Below, piece by piece: positions 23,751-64,000 of a stretch of DNA of 64,000 nt. A program made the position numbers and the translations under genes. Position 1 is the stretch's first letter. Every line of letters starts with the position of its first letter. A model generated the notes under the pieces. It saw only the letters and a program-made list of their open reading frames with translations, was not told the origin of the DNA and did not search any database. Source of the DNA: Capitella teleta (Eukaryota > Annelida > Polychaeta > Capitellidae); the NCBI GenBank assembly GCA_000328365.1, contig KB293112.1, positions 362,042 through 426,041 on the forward strand, written 5' to 3'.

Positions 23751-26700
23751 CTAATCGAACTCGTATTCTGAAAACAAAACGACGAAGAACGAATGTGAAC
23801 AAAATATTAAAGAATTATAAGGTTAAAATAATATGGACCTTATTATAGGGAGGGTGGAGGGTTGCGAGGGTCCATAAACGTCACACAATATATTCGAGTG
23901 ATATTTTAGAACCACATCTTACCAATTTCATATTCGTATGGTAAAACTGTTGTCACCGTAGGGACAAGAACAGCAGTGGTGTCATCTTGTTGGGTGGTGA
24001 CGATTGTTTTGGTGACAGGCTCAGCTGAGAAAGAAGAATTGCATGAAAGGAGGACATCCTCGGTTATTCGCGAGGACTACATGTTACACTCATATCTGAG
24101 TTAGCCCAGCGATTCAGGAGAGTCCACACCGTAGATTAACCGGATTATGCCAATATAAATATCTTCTAACCTAATGAAATTCTAAGCAATGAAGCTCATT
24201 TTCCGTTGTATTGTTCACATATCCAATCTCACCCACCATAGTAACCATGGTAACTACTCCAGGGCAATTCCACATGCGACGGATGAATGGTACCGAGCAA
24301 GAATAAAAAGGTCCAACCCTGAGCCACGCTTCCGCTTTTCACGAAGTAATGTTATGTCCTCGACAAAAGTGTTTAATGGCAGGTGTTTATTTCTATGAGT
24401 ACATTATGCATTGTTTAGCCACTCAAAAAGACCCACGCGAGGCTGATAGGCTGGCAGACACACTGAATGGCAAAATTATTGAAATATTCCACTCAGTAAG
24501 TCTGCCAACCAATCAGTCTCGAGTATTTGAGTGATTAAACCATACACAATGAACGCATAGAGATTATCACTTAGCATTCGTTATTCACCCTCACTCACGA
24601 GTTACAGGGAAGACAAAATTGGCCGAAATCATAACGCATTTAAGAGCGCCGCTTTCTACGGAGCCCCTAAAGGGACATGGACGAAAATAATATTTCTATT
24701 GCGTGCGCACGTGATGATTATTGCGTGGGAACGTAATGTATTGTGTATTGAAGAGCTCCATTGAAGCCTCCTTCTCTCCTATAGCAGCCAACAAGACTCG
24801 ATCAGCATGTCTCAATCACGAGATACCCTCATACAAGCATACTTCGACATTGGGCTACACTACCATGACATTGTTCAGGTCTTGTCAACAGAACATGGTA
24901 TATCAATATGGTTGAGGCACCTCAAACGCATTCTCAATCGTAATGGCCTGACACGCAGAAAAGACTATGCTGATTTGAATGATGCATTTGTGTTCATTTC
25001 TGAAGAGCTATCATCATCTGGAGCTCTGCATGGATATCGATGGATGCATCAGAAAATGTTGAATGCTGGAATGCGTGTACGGAAGGAGGATACAAGACTC
25101 TTGCTGGCAAGCATTGATCCAGTGGCTAGCCTAGAGAGAATATCAAAAAAAATTACGTCGGAGGCTGTATTATGCTAAGGGGCCCAATTACATATGGCAC
25201 GTTGACAGTTATGACAAGCTGAAGCCATATGGCATATGCATAAAGCTTTCAAAGGACGTTGTGATTTTTGCTAATCGGCTCTGTGATTAGACAATTTATG
25301 TGCTTAGAACCATACCGCTTTATAATATGTGACAAGTCTCGACGAAATCAGTCTAAAGTCGCACTGAGCGTAAGAGAGTTATAGGAATAAAACTGCCCGA
25401 GCGAGAACATTTCAATTTTCGGGTTTTACTGTATTCCGGTAAATCAACATCTTAACTTGAAAGTGCAACAGCAATTATGTGCATTTTTAAACTATAAACT
25501 GGTTTAAGTACAATTTTAATTGACCCCCTGATTGACCTATTGTGAGTGTAGTCATCATGAATGATTTTAACGAGGAAAAAAACGTTAATTGGTGGTTGCT
25601 TCACTGTAAAGAGCTGGAACAGAGCTTGAGATTCTGTGTTTACAAGTGTAGCCATTGGAAGGCATTTACAACGGGTCATAGTTCGGGTTATGCTGTCACC
25701 TCTGAAAGACGCTCCGTTACTATGGCGATGCACGTGTGTGATGAATATTCTCAGCAATATTCAGTCGCATTTCCCACATTTTGACATCGCGACGGTTGCG
25801 TGGTTCAAATGCTCATAACTTAGACATAATTACACCACTCAGTGAGTCTCAGGGTCTTCGATGAGCGTGCCTTATAAGTGCCCAGTGCAATCAGCCAATC
25901 AGCGACATCGTTAGAACAGTTTTAGATGGCGCTGTTACCTGCAGCACGCAGATCCCAGCAAATCATGGAAATTTCTGCCTTGATCTCAATATTGACAATA
26001 TGGAGAATCAATCACGTCGACAAATTTGAGGACACCTATTGTATTGATACTAAAAAAGTCGCATAATTAAGATAATCCACTAAAAAGAAATGTTATGCCA
26101 TGCTTATTTGCATTGCGCTAATTGAATAAACATGCTCACGAATGGAAATCTCGAAGGTTCTCTCGACATCTTCAACCATCGGTGACACTGTAAAATGAAT
26201 ACATTAAATTAAATGTAGCATATCATATAAAATATTAATTAATTAAGAGGATAATTAATTAATTAATCACGACATTTATCATAATTAATTAATTAATTAT
26301 GATGAATGTCGTAACTAATGAATAAAAAAGGAAACAAAAACATTCTGACCAGCGAAGTAGAGCATGGCCCCGATGAGGATTGCCCCCAAAGCAGTTGCTA
26401 AGATGACGAAATATACGTCGACCTTCTTTTCGAGTGGTTTTTCAAGATCGTCATCGTCGTCGTAAGGATCGTCGAGGTCGTCTGATTTGTACATATAAAA
26501 AATGCGAAAATTTTATGAATTAACATTTCAAAATATGTGTCGTTTTTGAAAGAATGAATGCCGAAATTTGGGCGAGGGTCAATTGATTGTTCTCCAGCGG
26601 AATAACAATGTTTGGCCCTCGGTTCATATACAGACACTTGAGAACTTGAAAGCTACAACAATCTTCCGTGGAATCTTCTTTCCAAGACTATTTATTATCT

Positions 26701-27526
26701 TCAACTTCATCTGACATTACTTTTTTTATTTATATGTGTTAATTAAAAAAAAAATCAATCATAAAATCATAGCTTGTCGTAGTTTATTATAATGCATTAC
26801 GCATTTCGTCAATCATAACGTCAGAACACGGTTTGAAATCATAACGGTCATACCATAATGGCCTTGATCTGTCCGTCGAAATATCCCTTAGTCGAAGTAT
26901 TTGAGCTAACCCCACGAACTTCGACACATCGAGGTTTTACTGTAAAACCAGAACCCGGATGGATCGATTCACCTTCGCTGGATTTGCTGGTAGATTCAGC
27001 GATGATGCCAGAGTCGCTCGGGTGACTTGTGCTGGATGCCCTCGAGAACGAGCCTTTCAGTTTCTCGTCATCAGAAGCACATTTTGAGCTGATGACGCTG
27101 ACCTCAACGCAAGACTCATCCAAGCTCCGTGTTTTGATCTGTCAACCAACACAGCAAGGTTAGCAATGGGGTGCAGTTTAATCGGGTGACGTTTTCTGAG
27201 TACATGTAAACAAAATATTTGAATAACAGTATTATAATTGTTCTTGACTATTCCACCATGACCAAATAGTCTTATCTCGGGCCGCTGTAAATTTGTTGTC
27301 CTGGAAATCAATATAGGAACACGACGCCAGTCGAATGAACGCATACTTACGTTATCCAGTAAAACAATCAGAAAAAAACATCCATGGAAAGTATACCCAA
27401 AACCGATTGAGTGATATCCCATGTCACTTATCGTATTGCTACTAATTACATGCAAAGACCCTAAATGACCAAGGTCTATAATAAACTCACATTCGCCTCG
27501 TAACATTCAGATTTGCTGTCCGCCAT
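23751..27526 (-). CDS. small single-TM protein, six exons, unknown function
   Basis: Exons 27491-27526, 26973-27138, 26350-26481, 26140-26187, 23923-24024 and 23751-23767 all have GT-AG borders and join in phase to 166 residues with a stop at 23751. The order is: N-terminal 12 residues (MADSKSECYEAN); a Ser-rich segment; an acidic stretch with six Asp in a row; one TM helix (about YFVILATALGAILIGAMLYF); then a roughly 55-residue Thr/Val/Pro-rich tail ending EYEIEYEFD. There is no signal peptide, so a tail-out or type II-like topology is plausible. Exons of 48 and 17 nt are notably short, and the donor after the TM exon (GTCAGA) is weak. A minus-strand AATAAA near 23603 can serve polyadenylation. 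No family was recognised. Confidence 0.7.
24807..25240 (+). mobile_element. integrase-type DNA-transposon fragment
   Basis: A plus-strand frame gives an HTH-like start (YFDIGLHYHDIVQVLSTEHG, then LRHLKRILNRNGLTRR) and the LHGYRWMHQKM segment typical of eukaryotic IS3-like integrases with the rva_4 core. Beyond it the match continues in another frame as KGPNYIWHVDSYDKLKPYG, the start of the catalytic core, and then fades. The piece is incomplete and not functional. It lies in the 2.1-kb fourth intron of the TM gene, on the opposite strand. IS3EU is my best superfamily guess, from memory of vertebrate and cnidarian copies. Confidence 0.65.
26269..26312. repeat. palindrome, 22-bp arms
   Basis: The sequence acgacatttatcataattaa and its complement form a near-perfect 44-bp palindrome without a loop, within (aatt)n sequence. 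It is inside the third intron of the TM gene, close to the TM exon. Confidence 0.7.
26913..26942 (-). repeat. right copy of the 30-bp TA-flanked terminal repeat
   Basis: It is the reverse complement of 21966-21995 over all 30 bases and is followed outward by TA. It lies in the second intron of the TM gene, about 30 bp from the donor of exon 2. A shorter match of the same outer end (ggttttactgta) occurs at about 25424-25436. Confidence 0.6.
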
Positions 27527-27529
27527 TTT

Positions 27530-29290
27530 CGATCTTGCTGTATCTGCGTCATGTATGCATATTATTATATTGTCACGATCTGAAACGCGTGCGGACCGGA
27601 AATATATGAGCATTTATTGAAACGGGAATCTTGAAGGCGCGGCTCTTGAAGTCGTTCTAGCTACACATGCGGTAGATCTAGAGTGTTCATATTAATTACT
27701 GGTTGCATAATTATCTCAAACTGATTTCACATTTTGCAGTGAATTGACATGGATTTTTTATATGCCAATAATGACGTCCCTCCTTCGTCTTTATGAAGCC
27801 CTCTTTTTTTTTTCTCGAAGGTTCTATAACTCGAAACTTCGTCGCTGCAGTTCGCCATCTGTGTTTGCTGCTGTATCATGTCCAATTCTCCATTTCATCG
27901 AAGCTTTCGTTGCTGGTTTAATTTGAAGGTAAAAACAAATCCCAACTTGTTCATATTTCGTCTTCCAGCCATCTAGCTATATTAATTCTATTGATACATG
28001 TATATGGCTGCATCCGCTCTTCTGCCTGCCTCTCCTCTGATGTCCTAACAGACCGTTGTACCACAGAAATATCATTAGGTGATGATTCCCCTAATCACCT
28101 AATGCGTTTTCTGTTGTTGTGCCCGCCTGATCAAACCTTGCCCATCTTCTGCTATCGGTATAGCTCTTATAGGCAAGAGACTTATTGCGATCTAGAGTTC
28201 TACACATGACATTGAATTACACATTGAAACTTTTCTGTCGTAATTGTTCGTTATCCTTCCGTCTTCTGCATTCAGCGGCCATGTTTGCATTCGTAACGTT
28301 GAATAGTAAACTGAACCCGTAAATTGTATCCATTTGTTGTGTATTTAAGGTAAAATATGTGCAAACTCACCGTAGTGACCTCATGGCTATACCAACATAG
28401 CAAATGCAATAGTAAGCCACAACTTGAGAAGTAAAACATTCCGAGGTATAAATTGTTGGTAATTAAATTAATTAATTAATTGTTAGTAATTAAATTATTG
28501 TAATTTCATAATTGTGTATCCGCTTCCATCGTTCCAAATCCAATATTACCGAGAGAAAGAGATTTGATTAAACTGCTAAAAGATTATAGTCCACTCAGTA
28601 TTAGAGTTTTATCTGGATTATTCCAAATAGAAGTACACGACTCAAACATTTTGATGTAATTATATCGATTAACATCGGACCAAAGGTTGTTTATGATATA
28701 TATTTGCCATCAAGTAGTCATGATGTAACACCAGGTTTATAGCGCAAAATACCCGTATTTAACCAGTAATAATTATGGAGAAAATCGTGTCAGCATTGCA
28801 ACCAACAGTCATTAGAATAGTTGACGTAATTTAACCATTTGGATCAGAAAGAAAAAAACGAGAATCGTATGTTTTATTTCACGTGTGTTAATTGCATAGA
28901 TTATGAAAATAGAGAACATGGAGCGAGATAATATATTGCATAACAAAACAAATGGACGAATATCACAGATTCCAACATTCCAACCCGAATGACATCTATG
29001 CATTGTGCGGTTATAGATGTTTGATGTGCTACTATTACACAGCATAGAGATGACATTTACATCATGATCCACTGTTCACTCCATATAATTATTGGTTAAC
29101 CACTATAAGTATAGTTAGTCGTATACATGTAATCATAGAAAGAATTAACCGTGGATTCTAAAAGATAAAGGAATCATTTTAGTGCACGCACACAGTCACC
29201 AAAATCCGGTGATTGAAACATAAAAAGTATGTTATATACAATCTTTCACACATTAAACTCACACAAACTTAAACTCACACTTTCACAAAA
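27530..29290. other. intergenic between two minus-strand genes
   Basis: No supported exon was seen on either strand. The stretch contains (aatt)n at 28466-28485 and otherwise plain AT-rich sequence. Confidence 0.5.
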
Positions 29291-30165
29291 TCACAGAGTT
29301 GGGAAATCACTCGATTGGGTTACACTTCCCGAGAGAATGCGATTCAGTTCGTTTAAGCTCTTCTTCACTTTGTATCTATACACCCATGGATTGCTCTTGG
29401 GTGCCAGGATGAGCTTCTGGTGGATGAGGTCAGTGCTGGGAGCCTCTTGGTGTTGGGTAGAAGGAGGGAAAGGGCGCTTGCGTCGACGAAGGTCTGCGTT
29501 GGGCTTAGGTTGAGGCGCCAGTTCGAAGAGGAACGGGGAGGCGCGGGAGGAGGTCTGATGGGGAAAGAGGAGAAAAAAATTGGACATAAGTCTAATAAGG
29601 CCAAAAAACACCATAATACTAGTATTATTGTAGATGCTGTCACCTTCCAACCAGACCAGAACACTGGAAACCCACTCACCGCTTTGGGAAGACCTCCCTC
29701 AGAGCCGCTCTGGGATCTTGTCTTCCCGTTGCTGGACGTTGAATCCGACTGGTTCCTTAGTTTGACCCGAGGGAAAAATCCCTGCGACCCCCTGCCCGTC
29801 TGAGTGGTGGTCTTGGTCGCCGGATTCACGTTCTGGCCGTCGATGCCAATCACTTTAGCAGGACTACTTTGTCGAGATGTAATACGCCCCGAGTAATCAG
29901 ACGTTGTACCTCCGTACACGTGGTACCTCCTATTGGCGCTGAGGCAAAACGGAGAGGCACATGGGGCTCCTGGGTCCTCGGCGAATGGTGTCCTCGGAGG
30001 TACAGAATAATGCATTGGCGGCGCTGCAGTTGCCATGGTGACTGTGGAATTGATGCTCGGGAGACGGACTGGGTATCCCGTCAAGGACTCATCGTGTTGC
30101 AGTGAGTGCGTGAACACCAGTCCAAAAGCAGATGTCTTGCTCGCGTTCTTCTTCTTCTTGATCAT
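29291..30165 (-). CDS. two-exon protein of unknown function
   Basis: Exon 1 (29680-30165, 162 codons) and exon 2 (29291-29554, 88 codons) join in phase 0 across GCG|GTGAGT and a pyrimidine-rich CCCCATCAG acceptor, giving 249 residues. The start is taken at MIKKKKNASK, the first in-frame ATG; later ATGs are possible. The protein is basic, Ser/Pro/Gly-rich and probably disordered over the first 200 residues (SRQSSPAKV, TSSNGKTRSQSGSEGG). It ends in a better-ordered segment, DLIHQKLILAPKSNPWVYRY followed by KVKKSLNELNRIL. No TM segment or signal peptide is seen. No family was recognised. Composition and clean splice sites make it a real gene. Confidence 0.65.
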
Positions 30166-30174
30166 GAGCAACAG

Positions 30175-33008
30175 TAGACATCTACACGACCCTCAACAAC
30201 GACGCGATGGCCTCTTTAATCGCGGGGATTTCAGGCTCAGTCCATTGTCTAACGAGCAGACGACGGCCACACGACCAGTCGGTCGGAGCGGCCAACTGGG
30301 TGTTACACAATGGCTCAGTCGAACGACGCGGGCGTCCAAGACTTAATCCCTATGTTCGCTTTGATCCAACTGGAATCATTGGCAAACACCGATCACGGTT
30401 ATGATGATTCAAATGGAGATCAAGTTGAATTATTAAACCAATTACAATCGCCTTTAGGTGTAAAGTCGAATCCGTTCTGACGTCCTGTTTGACTGATTGA
30501 CAATTAGGGTTTTAAGCATGTTGTTCATTTATTTTAGAAATACGTCGATTGTTTATTTCATTTGCGTTATGACTGTGATCATTGTGACGCCTTGCCTCGG
30601 TGCAGAGCATTACGTCACAATGTGCATTGTGCTCCGGTTTACTTCATTGTGTTGTATAACTGTGACTGGTCTGCTGAGTTCCCGGTTCAGCGATGTTTTT
30701 TGTGATTTAATGCTATTCGTGGTGCATGAGTTTTATGTCAGAATGGATGGTAAAACCACGAGTAAGGGGAGACTCGCTGTATATATGCATGCAGCCTCAT
30801 CCTCCACTCAAGTTTACTTATTTTAGTGCTATTGGCCGATAATAATGTTGTACTTTTATGTTGTATAACGGAGTGTATTTAAGTTACTCGAACAATGGGC
30901 ATCGATATTCCTGCCACACCTGATTTCAGTTATAGACACAAATAACAACCGTTAGAAGTTGTTGAAGCCTTGATGTTTTAGGATTTTTTGTTTGGAATAA
31001 AATTTCCTATATCACGCGTGTATGTATGACAATATCCGTGCCCAAAAATAATTTTGTAGGTCAAAGGTCAAGGTGACAATGAAAAAAACAAACAGTTCAC
31101 AATTATCTCTATTTCGTTCAATATTGATCATAACGTTCTCTTTTTGTTGTTAAGTTACTCAGTATGTCATTATCAATGAAAGTGAGCTTTGTACTTTACA
31201 TGCTCGGTTGCATCATTATATTGCATAATAGTCGAAAATGTGAAAATGTGATTTAATGTAACTTAATTATGTTGTGCTGTAATTTCCAGTGATAGTTGAT
31301 GCTATTTTGTTTCTATCTTGTAATATTTAACAACTAGATCATTTTAAGGTCAATCTCAGGTCGTTACGACGATTTTGGGGCTTTTTTTTTTGCGTCATAT
31401 ATAAGACATGATTCATGTATACTACCCATAATTTAACAAAAAAGCATTCCCCTTAATATCTTGTCAGTCTTATACAATAATTTATCGCATCATTTTTTGG
31501 TATGAAAAACCTGTAAATGTCCATGTAATTGTCGTAATATAATTTAGCATTTATCTTCCTCCATAATGATTTGTGTTTGAATCAATTCACATCAATGTAT
31601 CAATATAATCGAGTTCAAAATTTATATCATTGACAAATTTGGTGTCAGGGCAATATTTTACTTAATATCATATTATGACATCGATGATTTTCAATATCTT
31701 TTTCAGATTCAGATTCAAAAATGTGTTTATTCAGAAAGAAAAGAAAAAAAAAACACAAGTGAAATATCTTTACTTCAAAAGTTACGATTTTCACTGTGAG
31801 TGCGTTATGATCTCAAATGATTTTCTCTTTTTGATTTGTTGGGTTTTCTCTAAATATTATAAAAAGGGAGAAATGAAGAAGAAAAAAAAAAGAATTAAGA
31901 AGAAATGTTGGGAAATGTTTAATAAACAATTCGCACGGGTCACTGCTTCAGGGGTCGAACCCCGAGCGGAGTTCCTCGGGCCTGGCAATGTACCACAACG
32001 AATACTACTAGTATTACGCATGGCGTAATAATGGTTATTTATAAATCATTATTAATTTGTAATCAGGTTGCTCACATATTATTTACTCCAATGTATATTA
32101 TAATTCATATCATATATGTCACGTTCGAACTGTTTATCCTTATTAGTCATTTACTAGGCTGAATCAATGTTATTGTGAAGACAGTGTCAATCAGCAATAC
32201 TCGGGAAAAAAAAATTCGTCTTTATGGTCACTTTGAATAATTTCTATATACATATATAAATTGCATATCTTTGTTAATATTTTGACTTATTCAAATAGAT
32301 AAGAAAACAGTTATTAAAATGTTACAAACTATGCCTTCGTCGACGAGTAATTGTCAAGAAAATAACCTAAAATCTAATCCGTTCACAATGCACATTTCAG
32401 TGACAAATATTCCCTTAATTAGCGGTGCGTTTTCCTCAATAACTTTTGTTTGGGTTAAGATATCAATATGAAAATTTTCAATGTTGCTCTTTGCATCCAG
32501 TGAAAATTAACATTACAGACTGAACACCTTATACGTTATATTATAAACGGATAGAAGCTCGGTTCATGGGACCAGTTCGAAGAGTATTAAAAATATTCTT
32601 AAAATTATTATTAAAATTATTATTAAAATTATTATTAAAATTATTAGTAATGAGTTCCGTATACATGTAGCGAACTGAACGAGAACTATAACAATATGAA
32701 CAATGCTTAATCTAGGGAGATTCTCCTTAATAATCGACCAAAACATTGGATTATAAAGTTCATAACAACTTTATCAAAATAAAGTGACCATCCTACAAAG
32801 ATTAGAACTTGGAACAGTCAACCGGTACTATCAACTTATCAACTTATCAACAACACTGTGTATACCTGCTTAGAAAGTTCAATGAATATTGATAAGATCG
32901 AAGCTACAAAGTCCGGTTGAGTGAAAACCGATGGCCCACATTAAGCTACAGTGAAACGAATCCTTAGTTACCCAATAACAGAACTATGTCTCAGTGATAA
33001 GTGATAGG
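30175..33008. other. divergent intergenic region
   Basis: This 2.8-kb region separates the minus-strand gene ending its 5' side at 30165 from the plus-strand PLEKHG5-like locus. No exon is called. It has A runs at 31741-31900 and a 12-bp tandem repeat at 32599-32645. A TATAAAG at 32753 lies 250 bp before the first plus-strand ATG. Confidence 0.45.
32599..32645. repeat. 12-bp tandem repeat
   Basis: About four exact copies of ttaaaattatta are present in AT-rich intergenic sequence. Confidence 0.8.
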
Positions 33009-33546
33009 ATGACCAACTCCAATCGGATTTGCATCGAAATTGATAAGGATCTACGTCTTCAGGTGAGCTCTGCTTTGGCGAAGCGGCTGCGTCACACTGG
33101 CATTCTGCAGCGCATGGGAAGTGATGAGAACGTCGAAGATAACCGTCTCGACAGCAGCATGCAGCAGAGAAAGAAATTGAGCGCTGGAAGCAGTTTACAC
33201 GGTGAACCGAAGTTCCAGAGGAAGTCTGGGGGAAGTCCCAAGACGAACATGACTCTGAGCGTTCCTGATGTGTCCTCCATGCACCATACCAGTCCGTGCA
33301 CCAGAAGGAAACTGTTGGTTTGGGGAGCAAATCCTCCTACTCGACGGCGAGGTGGTGACACGGATGAAGAGAGTAGTGAGGATGAAATTGAACATGTGAC
33401 GACGAAAACGACGAAGACAACGAAGACGAAAAGACGGAGGAGCATGAGGGACCTCATCAACCGAACTGATTCCCTGAGGAGGAGGCTCTTCAAAAAGAAA
33501 AGCGCCACGAGCATGCCCAACCTGAGTGTCTTGCTGAGGAGGAGAG
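33009..33546 (+). CDS. PLEKHG5: PLEKHG5-like gene, alternative first exon a
   Basis: This exon has 179 codons plus one base (phase 1), from ATG at 33009 to the donor GAGAG|GTCAGT. The following common exon (36334) has a phase-1 acceptor, so the two fit. The peptide is basic and Ser-rich with an acidic island (TDEESSEDEIEH), a KT/KR run and a C-terminal RRRLFKKKSATSMPNLSVLL. If the donor is not used, the frame stops at 33561-33563. No domain is recognised; it would be a regulatory, disordered N-terminus of the RhoGEF. Confidence 0.6.
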
Positions 33547-34308
33547 GTCAGTCTGGGTCATGACTTCAGCTGTCAACACAAGGCGTGTATACTTATGCGA
33601 AATAGATATACATATACTATTAGAAATATTTCATAATCATAGTGGACTTTAAATGGCTTAGATAATTTATATTATTCCAGTACTGTGAGAACATCATAAG
33701 CACATTTTTTTAAATTTGATTAAACCGATGGCAACTATATAGTTAGCAAAAGGTTAAGATAATGAAATTGGGTATAAGTTTACTCTGTAGGTCGAGTGGA
33801 CGTCTGGGTATATGCTAAGCCTCTCTACAAACATTATACTCTTCTGCGAGATAATATAGTCGATAGTACAGTTGGAGATCACAGCAAACGAAACATTATT
33901 ACCAGATTTGGATTGCCCTTCAGGCGAATAAACATGAAGCAAGTGTTGATTCCTGCGATGTTACATATACATTTGGAAACATTCAACAGTCAGGTGTTCA
34001 ACCACACATAATATAATATTTTCGAAGCTCACTCTGTCTTATTGGCTGATGCATACATAGCCACACCTTCCTGAAAGCCCAATCCCTCTATAATTTATGC
34101 AAGAACTCCTTCCGCGTCCTGCATATACACAATACTAATTTACAGGTCATAATGTTTCACCTACGCGGAATCAACGATCATGAAAATACCATAAACGAAC
34201 GGGCCTCTGGTAAGCAAACCTGCTCTCAGCCAAACAGCATGCAGCGAGCAAGCGTCCCAGTCTGTCAGTGAGAGTTCGTTTAAAAGCGTTTGAAAGCAGC
34301 GCCGCCCA

Positions 34309-34315
34309 TATAAGG
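34309..34315 (+). promoter_or_regulatory. TATA box of first exon b
   Basis: The site reads cccATATAAGG and lies 93 bp upstream of the ATG at 34402. Predicted transcription start is near 34340. Confidence 0.6.
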
Positions 34316-34401
34316 TCAGGGCGAGCTGCAGCTGAAGCAGCCTCATCATCATCATGCGTGAACTGTGAGCGCTGTCACCTGGATCTAAGTTTGTGTTCAC
34401 A

Positions 34402-62704
<28,303 letters not shown>

Positions 62705-62709
62705 GGCGC

Positions 62710-64000
62710 ATGTCTGCCTTCTTTGCATTGTGCTTTTGATAATTTGCATCCTCTTTCCCTCCGTGTACATTTTCTCCCCTCTTCCTCCTCTTCATTCCTC
62801 TCCGCCGAGGGTTTGTTCACAACACTTCAACCTTTGAGTACCGCGTCTTAAGTGCATATTTCTGCATGTGGATAACAACTTCTAGAAAATCATGTCTCGA
62901 ATTAGCTTATCAATTCTCATCACCACTTCCTCGTCTTATCGCTGCAAATCAATCAAATATACTTTGACAACTTCTTAACTGAACCGCCCTGATTGTTTAC
63001 CACAATCTCCCAAAACTTAATAAGTGTATCAAAATAGCTTCACCTGTAATTGTCTTAATACATCAGGTATTTGAAGTACTGTCTGTGTGTGCTACAAATA
63101 ACAATATACCATGCATATTGACCCATCACCCGTGCTGTGTGCATGAACAGCACTCCGCCCGGAGCCATTCAGTTTAATAGGCAGCGGATCACCTATGCGG
63201 TGTTGTAACATGCAGTGCTGGATCATCGTATTATCCTCCTTGGCATCGATCCTATGACCACCAAGAGAATACAGGTGTAAATGCCTGATCAATCAATTCA
63301 TAGCAATCGATTCACACCTGTCTCCAGTAATCAAGACTATACGAGCGCCTAAGTTCGTGACATATCTTCAGAGCAGCACTCCACGCCAACCAGGTAACAC
63401 GCGGGTCGTTGGTTTCCTAGCTGCACTTCTTTTTTAACTCTTGCCTAATTGATCGTTTTATCGATAAGGTCCTTATCTCTCACTCGGGTGCGCCCATTTG
63501 TGATTAAGCAACTGTTGCGTGAACACGAACTTTATTTTGAATTGCTCTTTATTCTGGGATATGTATCTCGGATTATTCCTTCAACATGCCGACTGTGAAT
63601 TTAAACAAACGACAGGTATTTAATTAGTATTGTTGTCTATTGCGCTCTGGGTATAAGACAACCTTTTCCCTTCGTCGATCCGTGGTGCAGGTTAATTGGC
63701 GGTGGATTGTCTTAAGCACAGGTGTGTCGGCTCTCTTTGAGGTGTAAACCCTGCTCCCAGGTGCATGTTCGTTTCCAAGATTGTTTCTCTGTGGAATCCA
63801 CCTCGCAAAAAAGCACGTTGTTTGGTCACGTCTGAATGGTATCGACTGTGGCACAGAAAGAACTCCGTGTGCCCACGTGTATATACATTGTATAATGAAG
63901 CCAGTACACGTGCTGTTCTTCTTAGCCACTTTGAGCCTATTGATTTAGTGCACAGATTAACTCTTTAAACGTATTCTTCGACACGATTCATACGAAGGAT
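62710..64000. other. right edge, no common exon seen
   Basis: Probably intron of the PLEKHG5-like locus or its 3' flank. Only the candidate at 63765 stands out. Confidence 0.4.
63765..63866 (+). CDS. possible first exon k
   Basis: ATG at 63765 opens MFVSKIVSLWNPPRKKARCL and continues SEWYRLWHRKNS to a GTGTGC donor-like site in phase 0. The basic, Trp-rich peptide is similar in style to the other alternative starts, but the donor is weak and the next exon is outside the window. Confidence 0.25.

Noticed and set aside
31925-31995. B-box-like ggggttcgacccc on the minus strand
   Set aside because: No A box at the right spacing, so neither a tRNA nor a SINE is called.

Overview
The window is animal nuclear DNA. 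Genes are split by AT-rich introns with GT-AG borders, TATA boxes stand near several starts, and tRNA-derived SINEs, short inverted-repeat DNA elements, minisatellites and one N-filled assembly gap are present. A fuseless-type gene, a PLEKHG5-type RhoGEF with an N-terminal Cys/His module, an F5/8C-like membrane protein and a six-EF-hand protein point to an invertebrate metazoan, perhaps a deuterostome. I cannot name the species. All exon models come from reading frame, phase and splice borders by eye. Gene names come from remembered family sequences, not from searches.

Left third (1-30 kb), all genes on the minus strand: the 5' end of an actin-regulator-like gene with a myristoylation start (1092-2929, running off the left edge); a single-pass membrane protein with a galactose-binding-like domain and a Ser-rich tail (5161-6846 plus unresolved upstream exons); a Kelch-repeat pseudogene beside a SINE (about 8.5-9.0 kb); a four-exon, six-EF-hand protein (10246-11201); a three-exon fuseless-like multipass protein (14804-17540) with a TTAA-flanked DNA element just upstream; a repeat cluster around the gap (19.9-22.3 kb); a six-exon, 166-residue single-TM protein (23751-27526) with an integrase-type transposon fragment in its long intron; and a two-exon protein of unknown function (29291-30165).

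Right half (33-64 kb), plus strand: one large locus, the 5' part of a PLEKHG5-like gene. Common exons encode a CHHxDC...LCxxCD...H...GHxRF module (52585 on) and the two halves of a Ras-binding-like region (54978-55072 and 56493-56629). Interleaved with them are at least six, probably eight or more, separate ATG-bearing first exons at 33.0, 34.4, 40.4, 47.9, 53.8, 54.6, 58.4, 60.1, 61.7 and perhaps 63.8 kb. Each ends at a donor whose phase matches the next downstream common exon, and three have a TATA box 58-93 bp upstream. The locus therefore looks like a nested multi-promoter gene making a family of N-terminal variants. The catalytic DH and PH exons would lie beyond the right edge. The very large introns hold a 31-bp satellite, an 18-bp repeat, a TA-flanked 950-bp inverted-repeat element, a THAP-domain fragment and microsatellites.
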